A stretch of 64,000 nucleotides of DNA from Casuarina equisetifolia (GCA_028551475.1 CM052360.1:19642501-19706500); one strand, 5' to 3'. Numbered from the stretch's first letter, positions 47,873 through 62,399 are shown. Notes: generated from the letters alone by a model not told the origin. Program-made: numbers and translations.

Positions 47873-49223
47873 ATAAATAAATAGTTTTAGGTGTTGAAAT
47901 CAGTGTAGGTCTTACATTGTTAATATTCTAGCATATTTTGTGCCTTTTATATGGATAAAACCTAAGTTGATTTTAGGTAAGAAAATAAAAATTATAATAT
48001 AATATTAAAGTCTAAGTTTTAAGTAAGATGCATTTTTACTCATAGATTGGTTAGTCCTTATTGAAAGTACTATCTCACTCTTAAGGTGATGAAGCATGTT
48101 GAAATCCAATGTATTTTACATTGTTGATGTGTGATATTATTATACCACTTTTTATGTGAATGTACTTTTGTCATCTTACAAATTATTTTTAAGGGAAGAA
48201 GTAAACCTTCTTTTTAGCAATAAGTATGATATTTAGATCCTATACAAAGGCTTGCACTTTGAACTTGTAAGATATTTTGGTAAGAGGACTTCCACCAATT
48301 TGTGGTCATAAGATGGGAGTAATAATTAGAGACCCTCTATTGAAGATTAAGTATAAAAAATGGATTTCATTACATAGTACACAATAGATAAAGAAAGAAG
48401 CTGGAACATGTAAGAAGAATAATGAGTAAATATCAAGTACAACATATCTCATGCCACAAATTACTAAGTCATTGTGCAAAATCAAATGGATGTGCATTGT
48501 TATCATAGTTCAATTGATTGGAAAAGCCTAATAATCTAAGCCAAAGAAAAAATTATAATTTCTTGAGGCAAATGATTTGGCTTTAAGTTCTCCAAAACAG
48601 TATAACAGTACATAAGATAATTGGTTCTTTGGATGAAAAATGATTATTGTAGAGTCATCTTTTAATATATGGTAAGTAGTTGTACAAGTGATTCAAGTTC
48701 ATTCAAGTTAATTAGTTGTACCCTCTATTTGAAAAATAAAATAAGCTTAAATTAAAATTAGATACTTAATTCATAAACAAACTAACTTAAGTACAATAAT
48801 ATGGTTTGGAATAAGCATATAAATATAACTTATTATGTTTACAAAAAGAATATGCTAATAGGTATTTAATAAATTAATATAAAGTTGAAAGATTACATAG
48901 TCTACGTAAAATAGATAAGCATATAAATATGAGTTATTAAATTTAAGAATATGCACATATATATTTCATAAATTAGTATAAAGTTGAAAGATTGTATAGT
49001 CTACGTAAAATAGATAAAATATGGGCTACCATTTGAAGCAAGCAACTTGGGACATTTATAGTCCAAATCATTTGTCCAATACTGGTTGAAGCTTTTCATT
49101 GGGCAATTAAGTTTTATTTAAAATAGTACCCAATACAGTTTTGGTGTGACATTTAAAGAATTACAAGAGCATTTCATTTAATCTTTCTGCTCTACCACTT
49201 TGGACCTAAAATATGGGCTACCA

Positions 49224-49379
49224 CTTTTAGATTTTCCATTTTAAGGGAACTTTTTTTAAAATTGTACTTAATACAGTTTTGGTGTGACATTTAAAGACTT
49301 ACAAGAGCATTTTAGTTAATCTTTTTGCTCTACCACTTTGGACTTAAAAAAAGTTCCCTTAAAATGGAAAATCTAAAAG
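49224..49379. repeat. 34-bp perfect inverted repeat with 88-bp spacer
   Basis: Arms 49224-49257 and 49346-49379 are exact reverse complements (left arm starts CTTTTAGATTTTCC). The paralogous site in copy 1 near 22806-22845 has only the right-hand arm. Confidence 0.9.
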
Positions 49380-49584
49380 GCAATATATGAAATGTTACAA
49401 TATTTTAATTAAGTCAGTAGGAATTCAAATTCCATAATTAAGTTTTCAGGTAATTCACCTTTTCCAAATCGGTTACTATATTGACTTTCTATCATAAGGT
49501 TGTCAACTTGTATCGTCAATTTGCCAATGCCAATATGATGCTATATTTCTATCATACAGTCGTCTAGTGTATTAGTAATTACTT

Positions 49585-49895
49585 TCATAGTTGCTATAAG
49601 AGACTTTTACTTGTAGCACCTATGGGCGCACATGATGCTACTCAAGTAGTTGTTGTGAAGTCATTTTAGTATAGCATAGGCATGCATCATGGGGAGATTA
49701 GACAGGGAACAACTCACTGACAGTCATTAACTCCTTTTTTTTCATTTAGATCATTTATATAAAGAGTGTACAACAATTTTGTTTTATTCATCACGGGATC
49801 AATCACCTATCTAAATATAGATTGTATTAGGTTTTCTTGTTTTATCACTGAAAGAGGCAACTTTTCACCCATATATATATGAGCATGTTTTGACA
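49585..49895 (+). mobile_element. 5' LTR remnant of the 49.6-58.4 kb copia
   Basis: It matches 58130-58375 over ATAAGAGACTTTTACTTGTA and ATGGGGAGATTAGA-type blocks. It ends TTTTGACA directly before the primer site. The left end is truncated at the junction with the duplicated block. Confidence 0.7.
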
Positions 49896-51667
49896 TGGCA
49901 TCAAGAGCTTAAGTTCTCTTAATTGTGTTTTCCATGAATCAAGCTTCAAACTCATTCGTTTTCCTTTGATCCAAATTGCTTCTGCTTATAACTCAAATCA
50001 AAGTTTTCTGGCTAATTTCCAATCAAAACTAACTACAAAAATGCCCTTAGACATTTTTTTATTCAACCAAACCGCACCTGACCCTAACGGTGTGTTTATT
50101 CTAGTGACCTAATCCAAAACAGCATAGTTTTGGTTCAGCTTGTCTATTAAAAAAAGATGAAGCCCAAAACAATGACATTTTCTTCCTTTATATTTTAGTG
50201 GAATGACATCATTCATCATTTGGAATAAACAACTTCCAAAAGAATGTCGCTTCACTCAAATGACATTAGTGCCTAGACCAAGCAACAACGTTGTTTCCCT
50301 ATCAATGATGTCATTTTGACTTAACAATTCTTCGACCTCCAAGATTGTAGATTCTAACCAATCCATTCTTTACATGTCATTGCATAATTGCAATGGAGGA
50401 AGCCGAATTGGCCTTTGCACCTATCATCGTGCACCTTTTGGCACTCTACTGCCGTGAGAACTAGATAATGAGGCCCAAACCCTAGATTACTTTAATCCCC
50501 TTTATCTACCATCCAAAGACACCAATTTGATGGCGCTTGTGGCAATTAAGCTCAATGGAAGCTCTAATTATGCAACTTGGAGCAATATAATGATGATTTC
50601 CCTTTCAATTAAGAATAAATTTACGTTTGTTGACGGGTCTTACACGATGCCGAAACTTGACTCCCGACTAAAAAATTATGAAAATGGTGCAATGACCTCA
50701 ACCGTGGGTGGCTCCTAAATTCCACTAGTGACCACCTTTACAATAGACTCCTTTATACAAGATTGCAGCCGAAATGTGGTTAGAGCTCTATAGCCGATAT
50801 TAACAGGTTAACCAGTGTAAGGTTTTTTACCTAACCACTAAATTATGCATGATTTGGCAAAAGGGTGACTGAATTTTGATCTATTTTGGTATATTGAAGT
50901 AGCTCCAGAGTGAATTCAACTTCTTAATTGAGTTAAAAAGGCCTCAAATGGTGAGTTTCAATTCATGAAAAGAACACAAAAAGGGGATGAAGTTCTTTCA
51001 ATTCATTCAAGGCCTAGATGAGTACTATTTGCCAATTAAAGAGTAGATTCTGGTTATGTAGCTTGCTTTAGATCTTTTGTAGGCCTATTTGATGCTCTTT
51101 AAGGTTGAATACTGCTGAAGCTTGTCAGGGAAGAAGATCAGGTATTTTTCTTTTGTTACAGCAAAAAACCAGGTCAATGCAAAAAGGCAAAGAGGTGGGT
51201 TTGAAGTTGTTATGATAGGCGCACTTATGGGGACAACTTCCTTAGGAGTTGAATGATTGATCATGAATGACATGTTTTTTATAAGCTCCATGGCAACTGA
51301 TGTGTCATTTATGCTAAAGGTAGCACAAAACGACAAGTCTTTTAAGCCTGAACAAAATGATAGATGTGCCCCTTGTGGATAAAAGGGTCATAAAAAGGAG
51401 GAATACTATTGTTTAGTAGGTCCATAGTGTGACTATTGCAAAGGATATGGCCATGAAAAAAAGGGTTGCTACAGACTTCATGGTTTCTCATTAGGGCACA
51501 AAAATAATAAGCAAGAAGCCAAGGCCAATATGGTAATGGAGGACCCAAATCATGTCTTCATCACCAAGATAAACTACCAGAAATTCATGCAATTCCTGAA
51601 CAACAATCAGGATAGCCAAGCCTTCTTGGTTGGTATGTCAAATTTCATAAATCAATGTTGGATAATT

Positions 51668-53408
51668 TGTTGGATTTTATGGCTTAACAAGAAAGGGGGT
51701 TAAATTGATTAAGCTAGGAATTAGCTACGATTTTTCTTGTCTAAAATAATTCTAGGAGTTCATACAATTCACATAGCTATAATAGAGAGGAAACAACAAG
51801 TTAACAACACAAAGATTAGTTTCAAAACAATAAATTAGACTCATGGCTAAGGAAGCAAATTAACACCAAGTTAATGAATAAATAGTTATTAGCAATTAGT
51901 AGGTTAGCTTTAAGCAAATAAAAGGAAGAGAGAAAACACTAGATTTACCATGGTGGTTTGGCACTCAATCTTTAAGCCCTATGTCCACCTTCTTCTCCTT
52001 TAATCTAACCAATTGAAGTCTCCTTTACTCAAACCAGATTAGGAGAAAACTTTCTCCCTAATCCAAGCAATTCTCTCTCAAGAAATTCTTAAGTACAGTT
52101 ACAGGATATGATCAAAAGATCATGTTCATATACAAATCCTTAAATAATGTGATAGTTTTTGGGATATTGCAAACTAAAGGAGCTATTAACATAAGAATAG
52201 TATAGCTCAAAGCTTTTATCACAAAATCCTTAAATTATAACAAATTAAGGTTTTGGATTCCTTGCAATGTTTATGTGCAATATATATTTTTAATGTAATT
52301 AGCATATAAACAACGTCATACAAGATACAATAGATGATAAAATTGGATAATAAACTATTTAATCACAATATCACCGTAGCCTTGTATTTCACCAAAAGTG
52401 AATGAGATTGAGTGATTAATCATATAAGCTTAAAGAATGATTCTTTAACAAAAGAGAACTTTAAATGCTCATAAAGTGTCAAACCCTTCTTCAAAGATTA
52501 GCTCTTCTCATATAGAAAAAGTAGAGCTAGGGTTTCAAACATTCAAACCTTAAATGTAGCCTTCTTCCTATTAGAACAGTAAATCACTTTTCAAATCAAC
52601 TTCACATCTTCACTTTTAATCACAAATCTGACCGTTCTAACACCAGTCTACTTGAGAATCCTCCCGTTGAGGACTCAATTGCTAGTGGCACTGCTTCTCC
52701 CTCTCTCTCTTTCTCAGTTGCCTTATGCTCATAATAGGGAGTTAGGGCATTGTGTCTGTGCAAGCGGCTTAAGAGAAAAGTTGCTTAAATGAAATGGTGA
52801 GTTTCACTCCAGTGATATGAACTAGGCTGATCCAACTGATAAGCTGTGATATTACAAGTAGGCCATGAGCCTTTTTACTAGATAGGTTGAGAGCACAGGT
52901 GACAAACAGGCCGATAACAATTATAATGAGCAAGCTGAGAGCAAATACAGTGAGTAGGCCGAGAGAAATTATAATGAGTAGGCTAAGAGCAAATGCATTG
53001 AGTAGTCCAAAAGCAAATAGATCATAGGTTCTTGGTAGAACCATAGTTTGCTCCAATAACCTCTTAGTAAATTAGTTTGAATTCAGTAAAATAGTTTTAC
53101 TAAAGTCAATTACTTCATACCTTCATCCAAGTAAGAGCAAGTATCATTTTTTCTCAAATATAATAGATCACATATTTAAAACCATTTAAATAAGGCTTTT
53201 CTCAAGGCATTATATAATGATATTAAGTAAGGCATTTCTTAAGAGTATTATATAATAACATTATATCAAGAAATGTAGGAACCTGATTAGTTTATAATGT
53301 CATTAATTTCACACTTTGTATGATTTTCTTTTGCACCTATGAAAAACATATTTCAAGAAATATATTCACAAATATATTTTGTCACAACAAAACCCTTATT
53401 TTCTAACA
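51668..53408 (-). mobile_element. solo LTR (copia family A), minus orientation
   Basis: On the plus strand it runs TGTTGGATTTTATGG to TTTTCTAACA. An exact TAATT target duplication lies on both sides (51663-51667 and 53409-53413). Removing it rejoins copia protease as WII-DSGASNH. It is homologous to the LTR at 32160-35631. No internal coding region. Confidence 0.9.
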
Positions 53409-54263
53409 TAATTGATTTGGTGCTAGCAACCATATTACTACAAATTTGCCATGCTTGAATTCATTTGTATCATGTGCTTCTAGATTTAGGAAAGTTAAAT
53501 TTTTGAAGGGTGATGGTGCATTAGTAACACATATTAGCAACACAAGCATATCCAAAACCCTAAAATTGAGCATAGTGTGATATTTCCCTGATTTTAAGTT
53601 TAACCTTATATTTGCCTCAAAATTCTGCGACGAAAATAAATGTTGCATCATATTTTATTCTGAATTTTGTGTGTTTTAGGACCTTTGGACAAGTGAAGTC
53701 AAAGGCCTCGGTAAAGTTAGAAATGACCTTAATTATTTTGTTACATGAACCTATAGGAATGATGTCTTGCAACTTCTAGGGCATGTCCCAGCTTTTGTAA
53801 ACACAATGTTAGCACGTAATATTTTAAATTCCAAACTTCGGCATTGTAGCATCAAATATATGTTCGATGGAAAATTTCAATATATCAATGATTTCAAATT
53901 TGTAAAATTCTCCTAACATGAGCTTTGCATGATTTGTCCATTTGCAAAACAGGCTCACAATCCTTTTCCCACACGTAATTATACTGCACACGAATCTTTA
54001 ACCTAGTTCATGTAGATGTTTGGGGACCTTATAGAATCCCTAATCATGATGGGTTGAGATATTTTCTCACCCTAGTCGATGATGTTTTATGCGAAAGTTA
54101 GACGTTCTTAATGAAATTCAAGGGTTAAACTTATTAACAGCTAAAAGAATTCCTTATTTTGGTTAAAAACTAGTTTGATATAGAAGTTAAGTGTGTTATA
54201 ACTGACAATGCATTTGATTTTTTCAATTAGCACACAAAGAAATTATTCACTTCACATGACATT

Positions 54264-55894
54264 TGTTGGAAAATAAAGGTTTTGTTGTGACAAAATTTAT
54301 TTGTGAATATTTTTTGAAAAAGGTTTTTCATATGTGCAAAAGAAAATCATAGGAAGTAAAATGTGTGCAAATTTTAATATCAATCAATGATATTATAAAG
54401 TAGTTGGGTTCTTAATTTCCTTCGTAAAAAATCTCAATAAAATGTTTTGAGAAATATTTTGTATGAAAGATATTGAAAATATATTTGATTTTATTGAAGG
54501 AAAATGATACTTAGCTTTATGTGTTTAAAGGTACATAATGATTGAGGAGTAAAGATTATTTTATGAAAAGGAATATCAAGTTGTGAGATGATGACTTAAT
54601 CCATTCTTGATGCTAATTCTAGAAAAATTATTTTGTTGGATCAAGACCATGAAAGCTAGGCTTGCTAGCCTGTTCAAGCAATTCACGGCCCACATCTGTG
54701 TTCAAGTGACTCACGGCCCTCATTTGTGTTTAAGTAACTCATAACCCGCATCATAATGGAACACACCTTTTAATTAAGTGATTAACTCACTTAAGCCTTT
54801 CAACCTCCACATGCCCTAACTTACATTTCAGCAAAATGAGAGTCAAAGGAGGTGTTGAGCTCCTTAGGCTACCAAATCCTCAATGGGAGGATTTTGGAGG
54901 AAATGGGGTGTCAAAACGGTTGGATTTGGTTTTTGAGAGATGATTTAAGCTCGATTTGATAGGTTGCTCACTATTTCTAACTAGAAGAAGTGTATGATTT
55001 AGGTTTGATTTGAGAAACCCTAGATCTACCTTATCTACTTAAGAAAATCTAGTTCTTGAAGAGTAGTGTGAATATACAATTACTTGAAGCATTCTTTTTA
55101 CAAATAAAAGGTCTTTAAGCTTACTTGGTTAACTGTTGAAGTTGTTCATCATTTGGTGACCCACAAGGCTTTTGGTGTTTTCTATTTACACTTTACTCTT
55201 TGAGTTTATCATTGATTGTACCTTGTATCTCTGTGTTTATGTGTTAATTGCATTCAAAATATATATTGCACATAAACATTGTAAGAAATCTGAAAACTTA
55301 ATTTATTTTAATTTGGGGGTTTCATGATAGGAGCTTGGATGTTCATTATTCATACTTGAATAGATCTTTTTATTAGCAATATCCCAAAAACTATTACATT
55401 ATTTGGGGATTTGCTTTTGTAAGTGATCTTTTAATCATACCTTGTAACTATACCTAAGAATTCCTTTAAGGAGGAATTTGTTGGATTAGGGATAACATTC
55501 GCTCCTAATATGGTTTGAGTAAAGGAGACTTTAATTGGTTGGATTGAAGGAGAAGAAGGTTGACTTAGGTCTCAAGGATTGAGTGTTGAACCACCATGGT
55601 AAATATGGTGTTTCTCTTCCTTTTACTTGCTTGGATTTGACTTGTTGATTGTTGATAACTATCTAGCCATTTACTTGATATTAACTTGTTGCCTTACCTG
55701 TGGGTTAGTTTGTCATCCAATTGATAATAGCTTGTTGTTTTGTAACTAATTGGTGTGTCATTTGCTTGATGTATGCTTGCTATAATTGTATAATTTATAT
55801 GTGCTCCTAGCACCAATTTAGACAACAAAAATTGTAACCAATTCTTAGCTTAACCAATTCAACCCCTTTTCTTGTTAAGCTATAAAACCCAACA
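54264..55894 (+). mobile_element. solo LTR (copia family A), plus orientation
   Basis: It runs TGTTGGAAAATAAAGG to AACCCAACA. An exact ACATT target duplication flanks it (54259-54263 and 55895-55899). It is the reverse-complement relative of 51668-53408, only 855 bp away, and interrupts the copia integrase. Confidence 0.9.
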
Positions 55895-58129
55895 ACATTA
55901 GACATGAAAGTTCATATATGCACACACCATAACAAAATGGTGTAGTTGAGCATAAACACCGCCATATTCTGGATGTCGTGTGAAGCTTTGAAATTTTAAA
56001 GTTCAATGCCCAATAAATTATAGGGGGAGTATATACTTACTACTACCTATTTCATTAATAGGATGCCATCCATAGTCTTGCATGGAATTACACCATTTGA
56101 GAAACTTTTTGAAAAACACCAAAATTCTCACATTTTTGTGTTTTTGGATATTTACATCATGCCACCATTGTAGGACCAAAAGACAAATTTGCCCTCTAAA
56201 CAAGCCCTAGCAACTTTATGGGATATACTTAAGGTTAGAAGGGTTATAGACTGTATGACCTTAAAAAGAATAAATTCTTTGTAAGTTGGGATGTGAAATT
56301 CCACTAGGATATCTTTCCTTTTCACAAGTTGGGGCCAAGTCACACCCTACTATACATGTACCTTTGACAAAACTCGCTCAAAAAGCTCTAAGAATGCATG
56401 ACTTTGAGATACCTTCTAACCTTACACACTTATCATCCACTCTGACTGATCTAAATGGCCACCAATTAGAAATATTACCTTCACCAAAGTTAACTCGTAC
56501 ACCCATACCACCACCACCACCTTCAACTCATCCACTTGACATTTTTTTTTTATGATGATGTTGATAACACCAAATCTACACCAAACAATCCACTTGAACT
56601 GTAACCACAAATGACCCCTCGACGTCCTCTAGAAGCACTAGACCACCTCTATGATCAAAAGATTACATATGCCTTACCATTCATGTAGCAAAAACAGAAT
56701 CCTCAGCCTACCTTCTTTTGACCTACATCTCATATGATCACCTACCATTGGATAATTAGCATTTCATTGCATCTATATCTACTAATATTAAGCCAATGTA
56801 TCACATGAGGTAATTGGAAATCCTAGATGGCAAGAGGCTATGGAGCAAGAGATCAAGGCATTAAAGGCAAATGACACATGGGAGCTAGTAGACTTGTTTT
56901 AGAGAAGAAAACCCATTGGTTGCAAATGAATGGACAAGATCAAATATAAAGCTGATGAATTAGTGGAAAGATACAAGGAAAGATTGGTGGCAAAAGTATA
57001 TAGTGAGAAAGAAGGAGTGAATTATCATGAGATCTTCACTCCAGTTGTGAAGCACATCACAATTAGGTGCATTCTTTCTTTGGTAGCACAACATCACTAG
57101 GACATCCATCAGATAGACATCAATAATGCCTTTCTACAAGGAGACCTTAAAGAAGAGGTTTACATGAGGCCTTCACCAGGTGATCTAGTAGAGAACACTG
57201 AGAAAGTTTGTAAATTGAAGAAGTTTATTTACAGAGTCAAGCAAGTAGTTATACAATGGTATAAGAAGTTCACAAAAGGATTACTCATAACTAGTTATTA
57301 GGACTTCATGCATAACATCACATTGTTTGTTCAATGAAGAGGTAATCTTATTGTTATCCTTATGATTTATGTTGATGATATACTTATTATAGATGGTGAT
57401 ACTAAAGGGATACAAAAGTTGAAGGCACATCTACACTTTTTTTTTCACATCAAGGACTCGAGAGATCTCAAGTTTTTTTCTTGGGATTGAGTCCTTAAAA
57501 ATGATAAAGGCATCCACATAAGCCAATGCAAGTACATTTTTTAGATGATAAATGAGATGGGACTGAGGGGTAGTATGCTAGTAGATAACCCTATGGACAC
57601 CAACTTTTCATTGATTACTTTTAAACATGATTAAGGAGTAGAAGTGCCTCAAGATAATGATTAACTTTTGAGTGAACCATTAAGTATCAACAACTTGTAG
57701 GAAAGTTAAACTATCTCATTGCCACTAAACTTCACATTTCTTACACCATGCACAATTTAGTCCAATTCATGCATTTACCTAAGAAATCTCATTGGGAAGT
57801 AGCCACTAGATTAGTAAAATATCTAAAGAGTTGCCTGAGCACTGATTTGCTCATCCTTGCTTTTGGAGGTTACAAGATGAAGGCATACTGTGATTCAAAT
57901 TATGCCACTTGCAAGGTTGAGAGAAAATAGGTCTCTGGTTTCTATGTCATGTTTAGAAAGACCTTTATCTCTTTGAAAACTAAGAAACAGGTAGTGGTAT
58001 CTCTTTTCTCTAAAGAAGCGGAATACTGAGCCATGACAAACTGAATGTTATTAATTCTTATTGACCTTTAGCTTGAAGAGGGATGTTTGGATGTGTTGGT
58101 TAGGTAGCCATGTCACTTGTGGCTACTAC

Positions 58130-58375
58130 ATTGGTTGAGTAGTTGTTATAAGAGACTTTTACTTGTAGCACTTGCAACTGCACACAATAGCTACTTAAGT
58201 ATCTATTGTGAAGTCATCTTAATATAGTAGAGGTGTGCATCGTGGGGAGATTAGATGGGGAACAGCTCACTAACGGTCATTGACTCTGTTTTCTTTTTGT
58301 TCAAATCATTTATATAAAAAGTGCACAATAGTTTTGTTTTCTTCATCATAAGATCAATCACCTATTCGAATATAG
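58130..58375 (+). mobile_element. 3' LTR remnant of the same copia
   Basis: Similar to 49585-49825. Homology stops at about 58375, so roughly 70 bp of its 3' end is missing or diverged. A purine-rich stretch (GAAGAGGGA) lies about 50 bases upstream. Confidence 0.65.
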
Positions 58376-58380
58376 CACCA

Positions 58381-60657
58381 TATAACCCATACTCATTCCC
58401 CTAACATATCACCTTACATAAAGTATGACTATCGTTTCTATCAATGTCCCTAAACCCATCAATTCTCTGCCTTTTTACTTTCTTCTTCATTTTCTAGCCC
58501 ATCTTTCCAGCTCTACCTAACCCTGATCCTGCCACAATCCAACCATTTTGGACAACCTAAGCTTCACTTACAAAGATTCTTGCATTCCTTGAACAAACCA
58601 ATGTAGCTAGCTGCCCACTAAGGCTTTCCAATAAGTTATTCTATAGATAAAGATAGCGTGTGGTGCCACAAAAGATGGCTATGATGGGTAGCTCCACTGT
58701 AGCAGGTGCTACCTTATGCTGGCTACATGGCTGGATCTTGGTTAGAAACTATGTGCAAAAAGCAAGAGTTCCCCACTACATAGTTTGATATGGCTTCTTC
58801 AAAAACCATCATCACCAATAAGTGTGAACTAAAAGTGACACATTGTAAGTGTTTGGCCATTGCAAAAGTGGTTTTGTTCACTAGCCATAAGGTGAATAAA
58901 GAGACAACAACTCCTCTAAAAGAATGCCTAGTGATGACTAATGTCACGTCGCAAAGCTATGTTGACTATTAATCTTAATAGTATTAACAAGAGTCTGAAT
59001 AGTATTCTCCTACTTCTTTGCATAGTTTTATTGAAACTATTGAAAAGTTCTATAACAAATAAAAAGTTTCATTTATATCCCATATGAATTGTCCAAATTA
59101 CTAATCAAATACGTAATCAACCAATAGTTATACTTTTTAGGATAGAAGGGTACTTGGCTTTGTAAGAAGGGAAGCGATCTAGAAGTGGAGGAAAAAAGAT
59201 TCTAAGCATGTTTGTTAATGGAGAAATGTTGGTTGGCTTTGGGGCGTAGGAATTAAAACTCCTGAGGAATTGATGATGCAACAACATCTTTGCCTCCTTC
59301 TCCTAAAGATGCTCTTTGGTGCAAAAAGGCAAGGTAACAAAAGCTAGGATAGTAAAGTTTAGGTGTTGTGAAATTTTAAATTGAATTATGGAAGGCAAGG
59401 AGTTTGGTTCCTTTCTTTCCTTGTCAATTTTTGAAATTGGTGCCTATGAATGGTGTAGGATATTAGAGGTCACAACCAAAGTAAAATAAAAGCTACTAGT
59501 TTTTTTCTTATTGGGGAGATGGATTCAAATCCTAGACTCTTTTCTTAAATGGAAATAAGATCAATTCAAATATGGGGTAATTACCTTCCAAGAGAGTTCG
59601 TCGAGTTATAGAAGCACAAACACTAGAAAGTCATTAAGTCAAACGTAATATTTCCCCATCAACTATATAATAATCTTTTAATATACATCTTCATTAAAAA
59701 AAAATGCATCTAAACTACACTTGATACCTACTCAACAAATAGAGTCTCTTCAATTGAATGGTCATTTTGAACCTGGATTATATGGTTATTGTTAGGATGA
59801 TAACAACTTGATGATAATAACTTAATTATAACATCAACTTAATGATAATAATGATAATGATTGATGATGACTTTAATTTCAAGATATGCAATAAGAATAA
59901 AAATTACAATACCAGTAATAATAAAAATGATAATGAAAAAAATAATGATAATCTTAATATTTTGTTGAGTGATAGTTAGAAGCTTAATACTCACACATTT
60001 GAATGTTAAACATGAGACCAAAATATCCTAAGCCCTACTTACTTGCCATTGAGCTAGCAAATGATTAACAACTTGCATATCTATAAAACAAGAATAGATA
60101 AAAAAAAGAAAGAAAGAAAGAAAGAAAGAAAGGAGTAAGGATTAATTTTTACTAGAGGTGAATTCTTAGAAAGTTCATCGTAGACTTGTCTCGCCTTTGC
60201 ATATTTTCAATGTTGATGTGAACATCAGTGCATGCTTCTTTCTTTTTTCATTTTCACATTTTCATTAGAATAGTCCAAAGTCAAAAGGAAAAAGAAAAAT
60301 AAAAGTAATAGTGAACCATGCCATTTAATTGTTCAAACAAGTGCAAACACCTCTAAGACAATGTGGCTGCATTAATTGCAGGATACTTCCAACGTGTAAA
60401 ACCAAAATTTATCTTTATGTTTATTTTTATAAAACATTACTTTAGTGATTTTTTTCCCCTCAAAGGCACATAATATAAAGAACACTATATAAGTCGTTAA
60501 TAAAGTAAATGTGGTACCATTTATATAACAATTTAATGTTTATTGCACAAACTAATAATTGATCAGTGCCTAGTGGATATGTGGCTCTAATCTGCATTAG
60601 TGAAAGCTCTCAAATACAATAATTATTAAATAATAAAATAATAAAATAAATTTTTTG
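58381..60657. other. intergenic, no gene seen
   Basis: AT-rich, with a GATAAT/AATGATA-rich patch at 59800-59950. A short plus frame at 58790-58972 has no recognised family. No clear counterpart of 23038-23449 could be found. Confidence 0.45.
60101..60132. repeat. (AAAG)n microsatellite
   Basis: About seven AAAG units after a short A-run. Confidence 0.9.
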
Positions 60658-62399
60658 GCATGCCACATTAGTTTTTAGAGTTGTCTCACTAGCACACATA
60701 ATTAGCACACCAAGTCACCACCATTAATCCATTGGCTTTTTTATGCATTTTTTTTCTTGGTTGACTTTCTAGTCTTGGTAAGTTTTGGCCTATGCAAGTT
60801 CTTTTGATTTCACACTCCTATAGTATGGATTCTATGCATTTTCTATTTTCATCAGATTCATTGGAAGAGTTTTCTTTTCCTTTGCATTCATCACTTGTTT
60901 AGAGTTTCAAAAGCTAAAGGAACCATGTTTTGTAGAATCCTTGAGATATTAGGTCAACATTCTTGACCATGACATCTTAGTTCTTTAGCTTATAGCAAAA
61001 ATATTCAATATTTTAAGGATGTAGCCTTTCCGGGTTAGTGGGCTAGTATGTTCTACAGTGGTTATGCAACTTCAAAGATGGTGAGTTTAGGTCTAGTGTG
61101 TTTTAAAGAGCTAGGGTTGATCTTAAAAGTGAGCTATATTTGTCATGTGTGACTAAAAATTACTAATCATGAGCCTTTATAATGTTAGAAATAATGGGTA
61201 CATTTTTTCAAGTGAGATCAAGTGGAGTATCTTAGAAAGCAATGTTTGATCTTGATAAAGGGCTTGACTTATATGTAACTAAAAAATTGTTAATAATGGG
61301 CCTTCTATATTGTTAAAAATAATGGTCATATGGCTTTGTTGATGTTGTAGTATAACATCTTTCCTATATGTTCAAGCATTTCCCTCAACTCCTTTAATAA
61401 TTAGTTTTAAAGATAAAGGTTAAAAAATGTATTAGAGTCTAGTTTAAGATAAATACATTACTATTTAAGGATCATGAGCTTGTGATTTTGTCTCATTGCT
61501 TGTCTATGCTTAAAATGAGGTGTGTTAAAAATGACAATTGTTTTACGTTGCTAATAGACTAACTAATGCAAGGTAATCATCACAAAAGGTTGTAGTAAGC
61601 TCTTTGGTTTAATGGGACTTCATTAAATTAGTTATATGATTTGGTCCTATTGCCAAATTTTGATCTATTAAGATTAGGATGAAATCTAATGAATGTTGAT
61701 CAAACACATCAATTTTTTTTTGTAGAGGTTTTGACTTTAATTATGAAAAAAGGAGCATTAAGCTATATGCTCTTCAAAAATAGTGTCTTTTGCCTAGTTG
61801 CTACAAGACCATATACTTTGTTAATTCTTTATTGCTATTAGCATTATTGTTTTCCTTTTTGTCTAATAGGATGATTGTAATTTGGTTTACTATGACTAAT
61901 TTGAGTTATTGTTAATTCTTTAGCTTTCTTGATTCATAATATCAACAAAAAGTATTTCAATTTCAAAGACAAATATAACACCAAGGTGACAAACAATCAC
62001 AAGGAGACCTGAATGTCATTTTCTTAATTCATGATATTATAGTTCATAGAAGTATAAAATAACAAATTATTCATAAATAAACTCATACATGAGAATTAAC
62101 ATCAATGATATCACACAAGTGAGAATAGATCATTGTCATTGGATCAACAATTGCCTAATTATGGATGTAAAGCCAAAGACATCCTCTACTTTGTAGTTTT
62201 GTGTACATACAAAATAACTAAAAGTAATACAAGAGAAGAGAGAGTAGGAAGACTTGAATTATGACTTCTAAAGGATTAAGTGTTGGCTAGTAATCTCATC
62301 ATTACCATTAATAAACATTGCAAATATTTGATAAGGTGTCATAGTTTCAAGTAATGGTGGTGAAGCTAGTAATGCATTATGCAATGGGGCCTTGAGTGA

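Larger units (their letters stand above)
46684..49573. repeat. segmental duplication block 1, second copy
   Basis: Direct repeat of 20210-23038. It has an extra 140-bp local duplication near 49120-49345. It is bounded on the left by a copia 3' LTR and on the right by a copia 5' LTR. Positions 47885-49573 have no gene. Confidence 0.9.
49574..58380 (+). mobile_element. Ty1-copia element with two nested solo LTRs
   Basis: Order on the plus strand: 5' LTR remnant; primer site TGGCATCAAGAGC (49896-49908); gag from about 50527 (LNGSSNYATWSNIMMISLS); zinc knuckle CDYCKGYGHEKKGCYRLHGF near 51430-51490; a solo LTR; protease DSGASNH with a one-base loss at 53414-53424; integrase (HVDVWGPYRIPNHDG) near 54010; a second solo LTR; integrase HTP-QNGVVEHKHRHILDV near 55930. 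Reverse transcriptase follows (IDINNAFLQGDLKEEVYMRP near 57130, MIYVDDILI near 57370), then RNase H to about 58050 and a 3' LTR. Many stops and shifts; inactive. Confidence 0.85.

Noticed and set aside
49574-58380. Single intact autonomous copia
   Set aside because: In-frame stops, frameshifts (for example in the DSGA protease motif) and two nested LTRs exclude an active polyprotein.
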